The notes under the pieces were generated by a model that searched no databases, was not told where the DNA came from, and saw nothing but the letters and a program-made list of their open reading frames with translations. From Phaseolus vulgaris (Eukaryota > Streptophyta > Magnoliopsida > Fabales > Fabaceae): a stretch of 64,000 nucleotides of DNA. Within the stretch, counting starts at the first letter, position 1; each line of letters opens with the position of its first letter. The stretch covers positions 3,249,332-3,313,331 of the forward strand of contig NC_023756.2 in NCBI RefSeq assembly GCF_000499845.2, written 5' to 3'. Below, piece by piece: positions 1 through 13,082 of the stretch. A program made the position numbers and the translations under genes.

Positions 1-3000
1 CTGGAACCCTCTTGACCATACTAAAGGTAATGAAGTTTATCCTTCTAAAGGAAATGATAAGGAATCAACAATCAAAAGAGCCGATGATCTTTTTCACTTT
101 ATGAGGTGGTTGAGTGGCTTCTTATTTTTCTCGTGCTATCCTTCTGCACCTTACAAGAGGAAAATAATGGCGATGGATCTCGTATTGATTATGATAAATG
201 TCTGGTCTATTAAGTCATCAATTAGTGAGGAGTTTAATAGTTCTTTGTCAGTAAGTGACCTTTATCCTTACAACAAGGGGATGACTTCATCTGATTCAAC
301 TCTATTGTTAGTTGGGTCAATTGTTGATAGTTGGGACAGGTTGAGAGAGAATTCATTTCACATATTACTCCATTTTCCTAGTCCACTACCTGGAATTTCT
401 AATGAAGACACGCTGAAGAAGCTAATTGCTTCGTCAGTGCAATTAGTTTGCAGTCCACGTGTAAGGGAAAGTGATGCTGGAGCTCTATCCCTCCGACTTA
501 TATTTAAGAAGTACGTGCTGGAGCTAGGTTGGTTGATTGAAGATTCATTAAATGTTGTCCATTTAAGCTCAAAGTCTGAATTGGCAAATGAAGTTAGCAA
601 GTCCAATAAATCCAGAAATCCTGTAATAATATATTTGAAATCAATGATTGATTGGCTGGATGCTGCTGTAAGAGATGGGGAACAAGATCTTTCTAAAGCA
701 TGCAAGAACAGCTTTGTCCATGGTGTATTACTTGCTTTGCGTTATACTTTTGAGGAACTGGATTGGAATTCTGATGGCTTATCGTCTAGCATCTTGGAGC
801 TGAGATATTTGTTGGAAAGACTTCTAGATCTTGTAGTTAGGATAACTTCATTGGCACTATGGGTGGTTTCTGCAGATGCTTGGCATTTGCCTGAAGACAT
901 GGATGAGATGCTTGATGAGGATAATCTTTTGATGGAGATACCATATGATGAGCATATGCCTTCATCTGAATGTGAGAATAATAATTCAAAACCTTCCCAT
1001 GATGATGACCGATCATCAGAACAGATAGTCATGGTTGGTTGCTGGCTGGCTATGAAAGAGGTACTTTACCTGCACAGTGTCTAAGAACTGTTAAAGCATT
1101 GGAATATAGTAGGATATTTTCTCTTCAAAAGGGTAGAAAGACTAAAGATTTCAATTTATGATTCATTATTTCTTCACTGTAAATTTGCGCGCCTATAACT
1201 TATAACTGTAGAAATTATACCAATAAAATATATTATAGCGTATTAGTTATTTCAGTGGTAAATGGAGTCTAAGTGGTTCAGCATATGTAATGGTATTATT
1301 AAGTCTACATATTTTTTTCTAGTTCCTAATGTTTCACCATGTTTTCTTCCTAAGGTGAGCCTTCTTCTGGGGACTATTATAAGAAAGGTGCCATTGCCAA
1401 GGAATGCTTCTTCAGATTTATCTGAGTTAGAAGGGCATTCTGTTGACTTTTCGTCTGATTCTGTGCTTGACATGGAACAACTTAAAACAATAGGGAATCA
1501 CTTTTTAGAAGTTCTCTTAAAGATGAAGCATAATGGTGCGATTGATAAGACGAGGGCTGGATTCACAGCTCTTTGCAATCGACTACTTTGTTCTAATGAC
1601 TCAAGGTATGGATTTTGTTTCTCTGTTTTTGTTTCTATGAAATGAATGGTGGATAATGCATATTAACAAATAAATTTAATACACAAGGATAAGAGAGAAG
1701 AAAAGGAATACTCAATACCAAGACTACATATGTATACTGTGGAAATTATGTGATACAATTAGTCAATTACAAAATACAGAAAACTAACCCCTATTTATGC
1801 TGGCATTATAGTTATCTATCCTTGATAGAATTATCAATAGCTGATCCCAAAAATGCTATAATAAGGTAATAACTGATGGCAGGATGACTGTTTTACTGAA
1901 GATTGTAGATACAAGATAAACAATTTATTTACACATAAAGGCTTAAGAATAACAAAAATACCCAAAGTAAAGACATGTTCATATATTGGAAACTGTGAGG
2001 TGTAAAAAACACACTACAGATGGCATTTAGATTCAGAACACGGGAGTGAAAATAACTTTTATTGGAGTGAAAATAGCAGAAGTCCAATTAGTGGGAGGAT
2101 AAAATATTATTTGATAGAATTAGAAAGCATTTGGCAAAGGACCATGATTAACTAAATAATGCATCACTGAAGTGAATCCATAAATATAATCCTTATCTCA
2201 TGGAAGTCTACAGGCTATGGGATGCTCTTGATGAAAGTTTTTGTCTTTTTCCTTTGTAATATATTCCTAAATAATGCAAGGTACTGAGCTTGGAATTGAA
2301 TCTGGGAAGTGGACCTGCAATGCTACATATCATGTTTGGTATACTGGGCTTTCAAAGATTAAAATTCTAATTCCCATTGACAATAGTAAGCCACTGACAA
2401 ATAATTAAATAAAGCATTCTTGAATCTCCATCTAGACAGTTATAATTTTAGTTCTCCATAAAATAACATCTACATTTTGAAATTTTATTTTGGTATTCTT
2501 TTTAAAATTAGAATTATAATTCCCAATTAGTCGTAACAATTCAAGCAAATGAAAAATAATCAAATAAAGCATTCATTCTTTAATTCAAACCCATATAATT
2601 CTAACTCCAGATTTAATTCGGTGCTTTATATATTTTCGTGCTATTGTGCAATCTGTGTGATACTCTGGCGCATTTGATTGGAGTATAACTCTTGTACAGA
2701 GGAGATTTCATTGGATCTGCTATTCTTCAGTTTGTGCCATTGTCAGATAAAACTATGATGTGTGATAAATGAGTTGTCAAATTTTAGTTACGATCTTGTC
2801 ACATGCTCACATACAACGTACTTGCTTATGAAATGAAGATCTTGGCTCTTATGTTCTCTTTTATACATAATACAAAGAGAAATATGTTTGATTTAAATAA
2901 GGAAGGTTTTGTCATTTGAACTTGGTCAAATGATATGTTTTTGCCATTTCTTAGATGTGTATCTTCCTTTTCAGACTTCATAGAATGACAGAGTCTTGGA

Positions 3001-6000
3001 TGGAACAACTTATGCAAAGAACTGTGGCCAAAGGACAAGTAGTGGATGACTTGCTGAGAAGAAGTGCTGGAATACCTGCTGCATTTATTGCTCTGTTCCT
3101 CTCAGAGCCAGAAGGCACCCCGAAGAAGCTTCTCCCACGGGCATTAAGGTGGCTTATAGATGTAGGTAATGGGTCCATGCTGAATGAGATTAAAAGCAAT
3201 AGCTTGAATGGTGACCCATGCAAGTCAAAGGATTCAGCACATGGAAATAATTCTACATGGGCAGCTGAAAGAAATGTCAATCTGACATCATCAAAGATCA
3301 GAGATGAAGGTGTCATTCCTACAGTACATGCATTTAATGTTCTAAGAGCTGCATTCAATGACTCTAACTTGGCTACTGATACATCTGGCTTCGCTGCCGA
3401 GGCTTTGATTTTGTCCATCCGCTCTTTCTCTTCACCGTACTGGGAGATTAGAAACAGTGCTTGTCTGGCTTATACTGCCCTGGTTCGTCGCATGGTTGGA
3501 TTCCTCAATGTTCATAAGCGGGAATCAGCACGACGAGCAATAACTGGGCTTGAATTTTTTCATAGGTATGATATGACTGTTGGATCTACTTACTTTTTGC
3601 TATTAAAATCATGTGATGTGAGAAGAACACGTTTATGTTTTAATCCAGCAATTTTTTTGCCAAAATTTGGTTTATTGCTTCATGCAAGTATCCTGGAAGA
3701 TTTCACGGTCTTCTAATATGGGTGCTGCTTGCAATACCCATGAATTATGTTAAGGTAGATAGATGCCTTGCAATTATAGTTTTTAATCGTGTGCTGTAGT
3801 GGTATGGCCTGTGGTCACCATTCACATTCTAGTGAAGCATTTTTTTATGTAGTGGGAGTCATGACTGCTATCTCATAATTCACAGCCATTGGGGCCCCTC
3901 TGTTGACAGAGGGAAAATCCCCGTTACTTGTCTTATGAGATGCTGGTCCTTTTTTTGGTATTTCTGTCTTTGAGAGATAGGGTCTCTGTTACGAGACCCA
4001 CTCTGTGCCATGTGAAGTTAAGAATGAACATGAGACCAAACAGCTGTGCAAGAGAAGCAGACCTCCGTTTCCAGCAAACATGTCCATTTCTGGCAAATGA
4101 CTAAAGGCTGTTTTATCTATTATCCAAGTTTTTTTACATTTACAATACACAAAGATGAGCCTGCATTGTCCTCGACACCAAATGCTGCTTAAAGTTATAT
4201 TTAATTGATTATTATTATTCATTATACATATTTCTGATAACGGGACAAACTCAAGGCAACTCTATTAAGCTTTAAGATCCAGTAATTTAAGTGAGTTCAA
4301 TTTCAGGGTACATACTTGGTTAGATTATCCGTATGATAGGCATTTTAAATCATAGATAATACATGTTAGGTCTACAGTTATGCTACCATAGTTAAAATAT
4401 AACACTATTTTTTCATCTATGTAAACTTTTTTTTTATTTTGTTAAGCTCGTACAAAAGTTTGATTATTAATATTATATACATGCATAGAAAGTATATTCA
4501 ATTAAGAAGGTATTGAGATTGAATCCTCCGATGGAAGAATGAAAAGTAGACAACTAGATGAAATTTATTCCTTCAAAGTCTCGTGATCAAACATGTATTG
4601 TAAGTAAAATCTCTTTTTTACTTTAGGATGGAATTAATGAATTTGGGCAAAAGATGTATGTTAAAATACGTTGTGGTCCTGATAATTTTGATGATAAATC
4701 AGGCATTGATCTGAATTCTGGATAGCACTGTCTGTTACGAGTGTGTATATTCAGAGATAGTGTGAACAGTTACTGACGACTTTTATAATTTTTTTTGGAC
4801 TTAGGTATCCGTCATTGCATTCATTTCTGTTTAATGAACTAGAAGTTGCGACAGAGTTTCTGGGTTGTGCATCTTCTGGAGATTTAGAGTCCATCCGTGG
4901 AAATAATCTGCATCCAAGCTTGTATCCAATTCTGATTCTCTTATCTAGGCTCAAGCCTTCATCAATTGCTGGTGAGACAGGAGATGAGCTAGACCCTTTC
5001 CTTTTCATGCCTTGGATTAGAAGGTGCTCAACTCAAAGCAATTTACGAGTTCGTGTTCTTGCATCTAGAGCTCTAACAAGTATAGTATCAAATGAGAAAT
5101 TGCCTCCAGTTCTTCACAATATTATATTCGAGTTGCCCTGTGTAGATAAACTGATCAAATCAGATAGTTTTCCTATTTCCTTCAACTTCATTCATGGAAT
5201 TCTCTTGCAGTTGAGCGCTTTACTGGATATAAATTTTCGGAATCTTGCTGATAACTCAAAGAAAGATCATATCATTGGTGAGTTGATTCAAATTCTTCTA
5301 CTGCGGTCATGGATTGCAAGGCCCACTCATTGCCCATGCCCTATCCTTAATGAAACATTCTTAAGAGTTCTGGATCAAATGCTCAATATGGCAAGAACAT
5401 GCCAGATCTCGAAACATTTCCGTTCCATTTCCAAGCTGCTATTGGAGCTGTCAACAGAATGCTTGGATTTAGAATCACATAGCCTGTCATATTATGATCC
5501 AACCATTGCCAAACTTCGTGAGCAAGCAGCCATTTCATATTTTGGATGTTTTTTTCATGCACCTATGGATGAGGAAGAGATAATCAATATGAGACAAAGA
5601 CATGTTCTTCCTAGTTTAGAATCATTTCCTGAAGATGAAATGGAGAATACATCTCTTGGTCTTTTGGATAGGTTGATTTGCTGCTTGTCAGACTCATCAT
5701 ATGAAGTTCGACTTGCAACACTGAAGTGGTTGCTGAAGTTCCTGAAAGCATCTGAGCCTTGTGGTAAGGTCCATGATCTATTCCGTAATGACATCAGGGC
5801 TGTTCACCTCTGGGCAAAAACTAACCTTCATGGAACCTTGGTGAACATTTTGGCATCAGAGAAGCACCACAGATGTACAAATTACATTCTGAAGATTATT
5901 GTAGCTTGGAATTTGCTGCAGTTTGAAAAGGCTAGTCAAGACAAGTGCACCGGTACAAGTTATGTTGGTGAAATGGACTTTGACGCCGCATTGCAATTTT

Positions 6001-7199
6001 GGAATGAATTAGTTTCCTTGTACAAGCAAGCAAGACATGCGAAGACCCAGCAGTCCCTTGTTCGCTGTCTGGGAGTATGCATCAAGAGAATTACAATGTT
6101 GTTTGCAAGTTCTATTCTACCAAATGACGCAATAGAGTTTTCAGTATGTGGTGAAATACATGAGGAAATGCTAGTTAGGTTGTTTGATTGCATTGTTTTT
6201 TTCTGTAACATGATTAAACAATGTAGTTCATCATCCGAACCGGCAAGTATGCGCTATGCAGCAGCTGAATCCTTGATAGCATCTGGTTTGCTTGAGCAGG
6301 CTGGGCTCATTGGTTCATTTGTTTCGAATAAGCAGATTCCCTTGGGCACTTCATCTTTTTTTGTGAGAAATGAAGCTATGAACTCGTATGCTCATCAAGT
6401 ACTAGATGTATGGTTCACATGCATTAAGCTTTTGGAAGATGAAGATGACTCTGTTAGATTGAGGCTTTCCTCAGATGTTCAGAAGTGTTTTACTACAGGA
6501 AAAACTAGGAGCAACCATACTCCTGGATTGGTTCCAATCCAAGTAGATAGAGTGATAAGACTCTGTTTTGACCATCTCTCTTCCATTTTTGGCCACTGGA
6601 TTGATTATTTCGATTATCTTTGTCAGTGGGTATTACGTGCTGAAAGCTGTGTAGCACCCCAAGGAGATCTTGTGAGACGGGTTTTCGACAAGGAGATTGA
6701 CAATCATTATGAAGAGAAGCTGTTGATCAGTCAAATTTGTTGCTCCAATATGGAAAAGCTACCTATTTTGAAGTCCTGGGCTGACAAAGATGAATTCAGG
6801 AGCTATTTACATGAATGGAGAGCTAGATTTTCCCATCAACTAGTGTCATATGCTGAAGACCATATTGGGAAACATGAAGGGAATGATTGGATAGGAGGCG
6901 TGGGTAACCATAAAGATGCATTTTTACCCTTATATGCAAATTTACTCGGTTTCAATGCTCTTTCTAACTGCATTTTCCTTGCATGTAGCAATAATGACGC
7001 CAAACTGCTACTATCTGATGTAGTTGTTCTTGGAAGAGCCATCAATCCATTTCTTAGAAACCCTTTGATTTCTAACCTATTTAAGTTAGTTGTAGAATCA
7101 CATGAGAAAATGGCCGGTGATGTTGCTTACGGCTTTCTTCCTGAGATGCGAAATTGCTCCATCTGGGATAGTTTTAACCCTTATTTTCTTCTTAATTAG
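1..7199 (+). CDS. THADA: THADA/TRM732-like tRNA methylation co-factor, 3' part
   Basis: Partial gene: the reading frame is already open at base 2 and the 5' part lies outside the window. Exons are 1-1060, 1355-1605, 2975-3565 and 4805-7199 (stop TAG), with phases that join exactly; they give about 1,431 C-terminal residues. The order of conserved blocks fits the DUF2428/THADA family: GCWLAMKE runs across intron 1 into a block with LLGTIIRKVPLP, then GFTALCNRLL, TESWMEQLM, LPRALRWLIDVGNG and the SPYWEIRNSACLAYTALV core. The rest is leucine-rich and helical, as expected for a HEAT-repeat scaffold. In yeast and human the family partners the Trm7/FTSJ1 methyltransferase for 2'-O-methylation of tRNA position 32; this role in plants is inferred. 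The Arabidopsis homologue I recall is At3g55160. Introns 2 and 3 are each over 1.2 kb. Family call is firm; symbol by homology. Confidence 0.9.
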
Positions 7200-8312
7200 G
7201 ATTTGTATACTAGCTGTAGTAGTTTCACATGAAGGTAGTTTATGGGAGCTTTTAGCAAATTTTGAAACTTCTATAGAACTTTCCCAGCGATGATGTGTAT
7301 ACAACAATTTTGTAATTTGAATCCAATTTTGTAAAGGATTTTGTTTGACATGCTCATTTTTCCCCAGGCCATAAACTATGTTCCATAACTTACTGTTTTA
7401 GCATTTACCAAAATATATTTGTCTGTCTCTAATGTCCCTTGCATCAATTATCTTTTTTTTCTATCAAAAACACTCTTAATTAAAAGAAATTGTATTGGAA
7501 AATAAATAGAAATGAGAAGTCCTAATGATAAATACATTTATGATAAATTATATTATAACTTAAGAACAAGTTTATTACTATAAATTAAGTCAACCGGTTA
7601 CTTTAACTATTTTAGAGTTTAGGGTTAAAGAAATAATTGGAATCACACTTCTAATGGACACAAATCAATTTCTTCTGGGTCAGTTTTATATTACCCAAAA
7701 TGCATTTGGCTAAAACTTGTATACCACAAAAAAGGATAAACCAATAAAAATCTCGATGAAATCCTAACTCAGCATAACGAAATTAGTGAAGTTATCATGT
7801 TTTTTTTGCACCCTTGAACAAGACTTATGATTGACCCATTTGTCCATAGTTAAGCTTCACAAATCAGAATTTGTCGACTCCATTTTCACACACCTCATGA
7901 TTTCGTGAACTTGAAAATCCGTAAATCTGTGTTACTTATAATCTCTTCTATTTGCACTCCATCTCATAGCAATACTCACTGTTCACTCACTTCGATTTTC
8001 TGATACGGGTGAAATGGATTGTTATCGAGATCAAGTGTGACAATTTCAAACTTCAATGGTAAAAAAATGATTTAAAATTTTTATAAAATGCCAAAATAAG
8101 TACAACAGAGTAACTATTTTGCACTAGAAAAAAATACAATTCTTATTTTGATCAAAAGGTCAACTTTTCATATTCATTTCAGGAAATTCCTATATCATTA
8201 AACTTATAAGGCACTTATCACGGAGAAAATAAAACCCAAAGATCCATTCCCAACGGAAGAGAGAATATTAGAAGAACTACCTCTAGGGTCATGACAATAT
8301 AGCTAGTTTCTT
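7200..8312. other. Convergent intergenic spacer
   Basis: This AT-rich spacer lies between the 3' ends of the THADA-like gene (+) and the helicase gene (-) and must hold both polyadenylation regions. I saw no credible coding sequence, RNA gene or transposon end in it. Confidence 0.6.
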
Positions 8313-11046
8313 TTAATTATCAAGCTGTAAGGAATTTCCATGACGATCCCTGAAAAACAAAAAAGTAACTTGTATGAGGTAACACTGATCATGGGATAGA
8401 TAAGTAGATGACAGAAAAAAAAAAAAAGGAACAATAGAGCATATAAAAAGCAATGAATTATGAACACACAATTAAAAAACGGTGAGGTAAAAACAGAAGA
8501 AGCCTTATATGCTTAGACGGTAAAAACAGAAGAAGTTTGCAGCAAAAGAAGAGATCTTTGCATTCAACATTTAGTGAAATTAAATAAAAACTTGGATGAA
8601 GAAGGTAGACAGATACATCCAGGGACACTTACTTGCTGTATAATTTTACAAGTGATTGTGGCCTTGAATAATCCATTCCCTTTTTTGCAGTTTGTAATTG
8701 AACTGCACTCCCTGTTTCTAGTTGCCTTTCATTTTTTTCAGTTTTTTGTTTGCCTTTATTCCTTGGCTCAGGTTTCCAGTTAGCTTTGACAAGAGATTCA
8801 CCCAGTAAGTGGGCAACTTCTGAAGCCATTGCCTCTACTTTCTTCACATAAGGAAATGTTTCCTCATCAAATTGGTTCGACAACCACAAGTACATAGATA
8901 ATACTTGATGCCTAGTCTCAAGGTCTAGGAGTTCAGCATCATTTCGAGCAGAACATTTTGGCATGCCCATAGCTATATTTACGGGGATCTTCTGACCAAG
9001 TGATGTTGCATATCTAAGTAAATGGTACATAGCTTTTGGTTCTCTAACATTGACAGGAGCAAAACAGAAGTTAAAACGATCTTCTAGAGATAATCCCTGG
9101 ACCTTCTCTAACATATTAGCAATCTTCTTGATGTGACCATGTTGACACAAGAAGTATGACCCATCCAAACGGCAACTTTCACCAAATTTTCCTAATATCT
9201 GGCTGAATGTCAAATCCGGAAGTTGCCCAGCAAACAATTCAACCTGTTCATAATATGGAAACAGGCCTACCTTTTTCACATTATCAAAAGGTTGTTTCAA
9301 ACACTCAATTAAGTAGTCCAAATCATCTAAATGCAAGGTTGTGGCAAGTCCATCAGGATACAGGCATCCTCTCCGGCCAGCTCTTCCTGCAATTTGCTTA
9401 ACCTGTGATGCTGGAACAGGAACCATTTTGTCACCATTGTACTTTGAAAGGCTATTAAAAATCACCCTTCTAATGTTAAGGTTCAGGCCCATTCCAACTG
9501 CATCACTGGCCACCAGAACATCATATTCATTACTTTGATCGTTATACAAACTAGCCTGCTGTCTACGAGTTTCAGGCGGTAGAGCACCATATATCACACA
9601 ACAACGGTGTTTAGTCTGCCTCTCAATTGCCAATTTAACCTCAAATATCTCTCTTCTAGAGAACGCAACTACACAATCCCCAGACCGAATATTTTCAAAA
9701 TTTCCCAGCAGTGTCTTAGCTTCAACCACCAATGGTTTGAACCTCTCATAATTTTGTTCATACAACACATCCCCAGTGTCTTGACAGATCTTCTTGACAA
9801 TATCCAAAACACTAGGATCACCACACAAATGTATCTCATCAGCCTTCAACCCAAGTAGAGCCCTAGTCCATGCATACCCCCTAAAAGGATCTGCCATCAT
9901 CTGAATCTCATCAATAACGGCCACATCATACGGTTCCTGTGTCGATGCCATTTCCACTGTACATGCAACATGATTTGAAAACGGTACACGCTTTTTTTCC
10001 TGTCCGGTCAACAAGCTGCAATAAATCCCCTTTGCATTAACCTTGTCAAAAACTTCCATAGCCAACAACCTAAGTGGACTACAATAAATCCCTTTCTTCG
10101 CCTCCATAAACCGCTGCAATGCATTATACGTCTTGCCACTATTCGTCGGCCCACAATGATAAATAATCTTCCGTTTCATCGCTCGTGCAAATGGAAACCA
10201 AGTGTGTGGCTTCGTGAGGTCAGCCGACTCAACCATACTCCTGAACCTCTTTATCTCATCAGGAAAATTCTCCAAACAAAACTCCACAAATATGGGAAAC
10301 AAAAACCTCACTGCCTCATCACTCGGCCCAAGATACACCAAGTACTTGGCAACATCAGCAGGGCACTTCTTCGTAACAAAGCTCTGGAACTTGTGTGCTG
10401 CTGTGGGGAAAAATGACAAACCAATGTAAATGGCAAGGGCTTGATTGGATGCCCAACCTGATTTGGCAAACCAAAGGCAAACTTCTCCCAGCACCTCAAC
10501 CTCTGACCTATCCAGAGTTGCACCCCGTTTCACACTGCACATTTCGCCGTACAATTCGACAGGGTCACGTGATGCCACGTGAACAAATTCCTCACTCTTC
10601 TTCCCTAACTCATTGTCATTATCACTACCACTACCAATACTTCTACATTCTTCCAAAGAATCAACAATCTCTAAATTGCATTCATTACTACCGTCATTTG
10701 AAACACCACCATATTCAGAAAAACCATTAACACTACTACTACTAGCTTCATTTCCAAGCTCAAAATCAATGTTCTTACCACAATCTGCGTCGAACTCAAC
10801 CGTCGGCGTCTCGCCGCCGCCGCCCTCGTCTCCGGTGGCGGAAAAAGGTCTTGTGGGGCGGAATATTTCGCCGGGAAGTCTCGAACTTTGGGAGAATCTT
10901 GGCCGAAGGACCGGGTTTGAGCAACGGGTCAAAATTGGGGAAACCGGGTTCTGAAAAGTGTGGAATTGGGAGTGGTTGAAAAGAAGAGCTTGAAGCTTTG
11001 AGAGGGTTCTCTTGCGTGTGCACAAGTGGAAGAAGCCTCTAGCCAT
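8313..11046 (-). CDS. SUV3L: SUV3-like ATP-dependent RNA helicase, mitochondrial (DExH18-type)
   Basis: Superfamily 2 RNA helicase of the SUV3 family, which unwinds and helps degrade RNA in mitochondria. Numbering from the upstream ATG at 11082, motifs are Walker A GPTNSGKT (311-318), DEIQ (391-394), [11 protein letters not shown] (525-535) and [10 protein letters not shown] (563-572), followed by the SUV3 C-terminal region. I prefer the second ATG (11044-11046), 12 codons in, because the protein then starts [13 protein letters not shown], a basic acid-poor mitochondrial presequence. A long acidic, serine-rich linker (about 85-170) precedes the core. One exon covers 8633-11046. Its apparent stop at 8629-8631 lies in a strong splice donor (AA/GTAAGT, intron from 8632). 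A consensus acceptor (TTTTTCAG) leads into 8313-8349, which adds [12 protein letters not shown] in phase. Without splicing the protein ends after SLVKLYSK. The Arabidopsis match I recall is At5g39840. Confidence 0.92.
8350..8632 (-). other. Predicted 3'-terminal intron of the helicase gene
   Basis: On the minus strand the donor reads AGCAA/GTAAGT and the acceptor TTTTTTGTTTTTCAG/GG, both close to plant consensus, spaced 283 bp. Joining them converts a stop codon inside the donor into a 12-residue extension ending at TAA 8313-8315. This is inference from splice signals and phase. Confidence 0.65.
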
Positions 11047-12159
11047 TGGAATAGGTTCAACTGAGAGAATGAAAGAGGACACAGAAATGGGGCATTCAAA
11101 TTAGGGTTTTTGTTTTGTTGTGTTTGGTTTTGTTTAATGGTGGGAATTAGAGGGAGAGAGAAAGGGTTGGATGAATTGAATTTGTGGATAATTAGGTTGT
11201 GGAAGTGTGTTTTGAGAGAATGAGAGGAATTTTAGGGAAGGCTTTGGTTAGGGATTTAGATGTTCAAGAAAATCTAGGGCTTCAATACAAGCTTCTAGTG
11301 GCTTTTATTTATTTATTTTTCATAATTTTAAGTAAAGTAAATGTTTTCATGGCACATAATTTGGTTCTTTAGTAGATTCTCAATTGTCTATGTACATAGA
11401 AAATTGATTCAATTGATTATCACTAAATCATGTTTTTACCCTCTAAAGCATTCTTAATTTGAATGCATTTTTAATTTGATTTGTGTTATGTTGAGGGTTT
11501 TGGGTTTTTATATCATGTAATATCTAAATTTCAGAACATAAATTCCACAATTTTTTTAAATACTTTTTTTCAATTCAAATTATAATTTCAATTTGACAAT
11601 TTACCTTTTTTACTATTGTTTTTCAATCAAGATTAAGGATAACTTTTTCAGTATAAACTTTATAAATATTTTTTATACTTTTTCCCATCAAAATTTAAAT
11701 TTTACTTCTATAATGTAGAAAATAAATATGTGTATCAACGGATTATATTATGAGATCAAAGTTTAAATTAATTGGAGAAAATCACATATAGAACATAATT
11801 ATATAATTTTTTTTCTTTCTTTTTAAGTTGTGTTTGTTTTTAAGAATGGATAGTAAATGAGGATGGAAAGGCGATAATGAGTGTTGTTTGTATCCAATAA
11901 TTCAAACTGAAATACGAGCATGGAAAAAAAGCAAGAAGAAGGTCTAAACTATGTGTTTTTTTATGTTTTTACCCCTTTACTTCTTAATTAATATGGGTGA
12001 GAGCACATATATTGCAAATTTCTTTGAGAAAAATTACATGTACATGCATCGAGAGCAGAGTTTTTATGAATTTTAAGCATGAAAATCGATTAAGAATGGT
12101 TGAGAATCAATTTTGTGAGAATAATTACAAGAATAATCTAATATCATATGTTTATAAAG

Positions 12160-12370
12160 GAACCATAATTAATTATGATTTTTTTTTCAAAGATAATCGA
12201 TTTGCCATAATCGATTATGAACTGTTTTCTAAGGATAATCGATTACCATATTGTCATAATCGACGGTAAATTATTTTTTCAAGAATAATCGATTATCATA
12301 TTTTCATAATCAATTATGAGTAATTTTTTAAAAAATAATCTATTATGTATATCAAATAATCAACTATGCA
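12160..12370. repeat. Degenerate ~50-bp tandem repeat of ATAATCGATTAT palindromes
   Basis: The palindromic core ATAATCGAT recurs at about 12193, 12235 and 12285, with a decayed form at 12335, giving spacings of 42, 50 and 50 bp. Each unit pairs it with a second core such as CATAATCGATTATGA. The run of self-complementary cores could fold into hairpins. Similar TAATCGATTA repeats are, from memory, common in bean-group legumes. Confidence 0.7.
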
Positions 12371-12397
12371 TGTGTGTTTTAAATGGATAATCATAAA

Positions 12398-12520
12398 TCC
12401 TAAACCTAAACTTTAATTCTAAAACCAAAACCAATCATAACCATGATTCTACCCCAACCATACACATAATCCTCACATTACCATAACCATACCCCTCATA
12501 ACCCTAACCCTAACCTTAAT
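12398..12520. repeat. Telomere-like degenerate CCCTAA tract
   Basis: The tract is rich in CCTAAAC and CATAACC variants and contains an exact CCCTAACCCTAACC at 12502-12515, matching the plant telomere repeat in reverse orientation. It is too short and degenerate to be a telomere. It is best read as an interstitial telomere-like remnant or simple-sequence drift. Confidence 0.55.
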
Positions 12521-13082
12521 TACGTAATTAATTTTTTATTTTCAAAATAAAATTAATTATTTATTCATAACCATTATTATCTTTCATGTTAATAATTCAT
12601 ACTTTTTGCAAAATATATTCTTACACGGAAAAAAAATCTTTTATTACTAATAACTAAAACTAACAACATATTAAAATTAATTTTTTTATATACAAACACA
12701 ATTTTATAATCATATATTTTTATCCATTAAAATAAATACAATTTCAATATATCCTACACTATTCACAAACCATTTTTTATATTTTTTTACTCTATCTATT
12801 TTAATATAAAGAACCTAATTTTCTTTAATTTTTTTTCTTGGAACCATTTCTCATTTTTCTATCAAATCATTGCCCATCTGCCAAATCTAGTACCTAATCG
12901 AAACAAATGATTAAATATTGAACCGTAGATTCTATTGTTTCAGAAAACATAACATTAATATCTCAAACTCCGTAATCATCGAGCCACCCTTAACCCCTTA
13001 TCCCTCTTCCTTTCCCTTCCCAAAAGTTCAGCTTCCAAGTTTGCGTTTTTTTTTCACTCCAATTTTCACACAAAATCAGAGA

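Larger units (their letters stand above)
11083..13082. other. Divergent promoter region, helicase (-) / DEG8 (+)
   Basis: About 2 kb separate the two divergent start codons. Next to the helicase start is a leader rich in G, T and GA runs (11100-11230). The middle is AT-rich. The right part holds an ATAATCGATTAT repeat cluster and a telomere-like tract, listed separately. I saw no gene here. Confidence 0.6.

Noticed and set aside
10156..10954. Plus-strand frames opposite the helicase gene
   Set aside because: They are antisense shadows of a well-supported helicase coding region.
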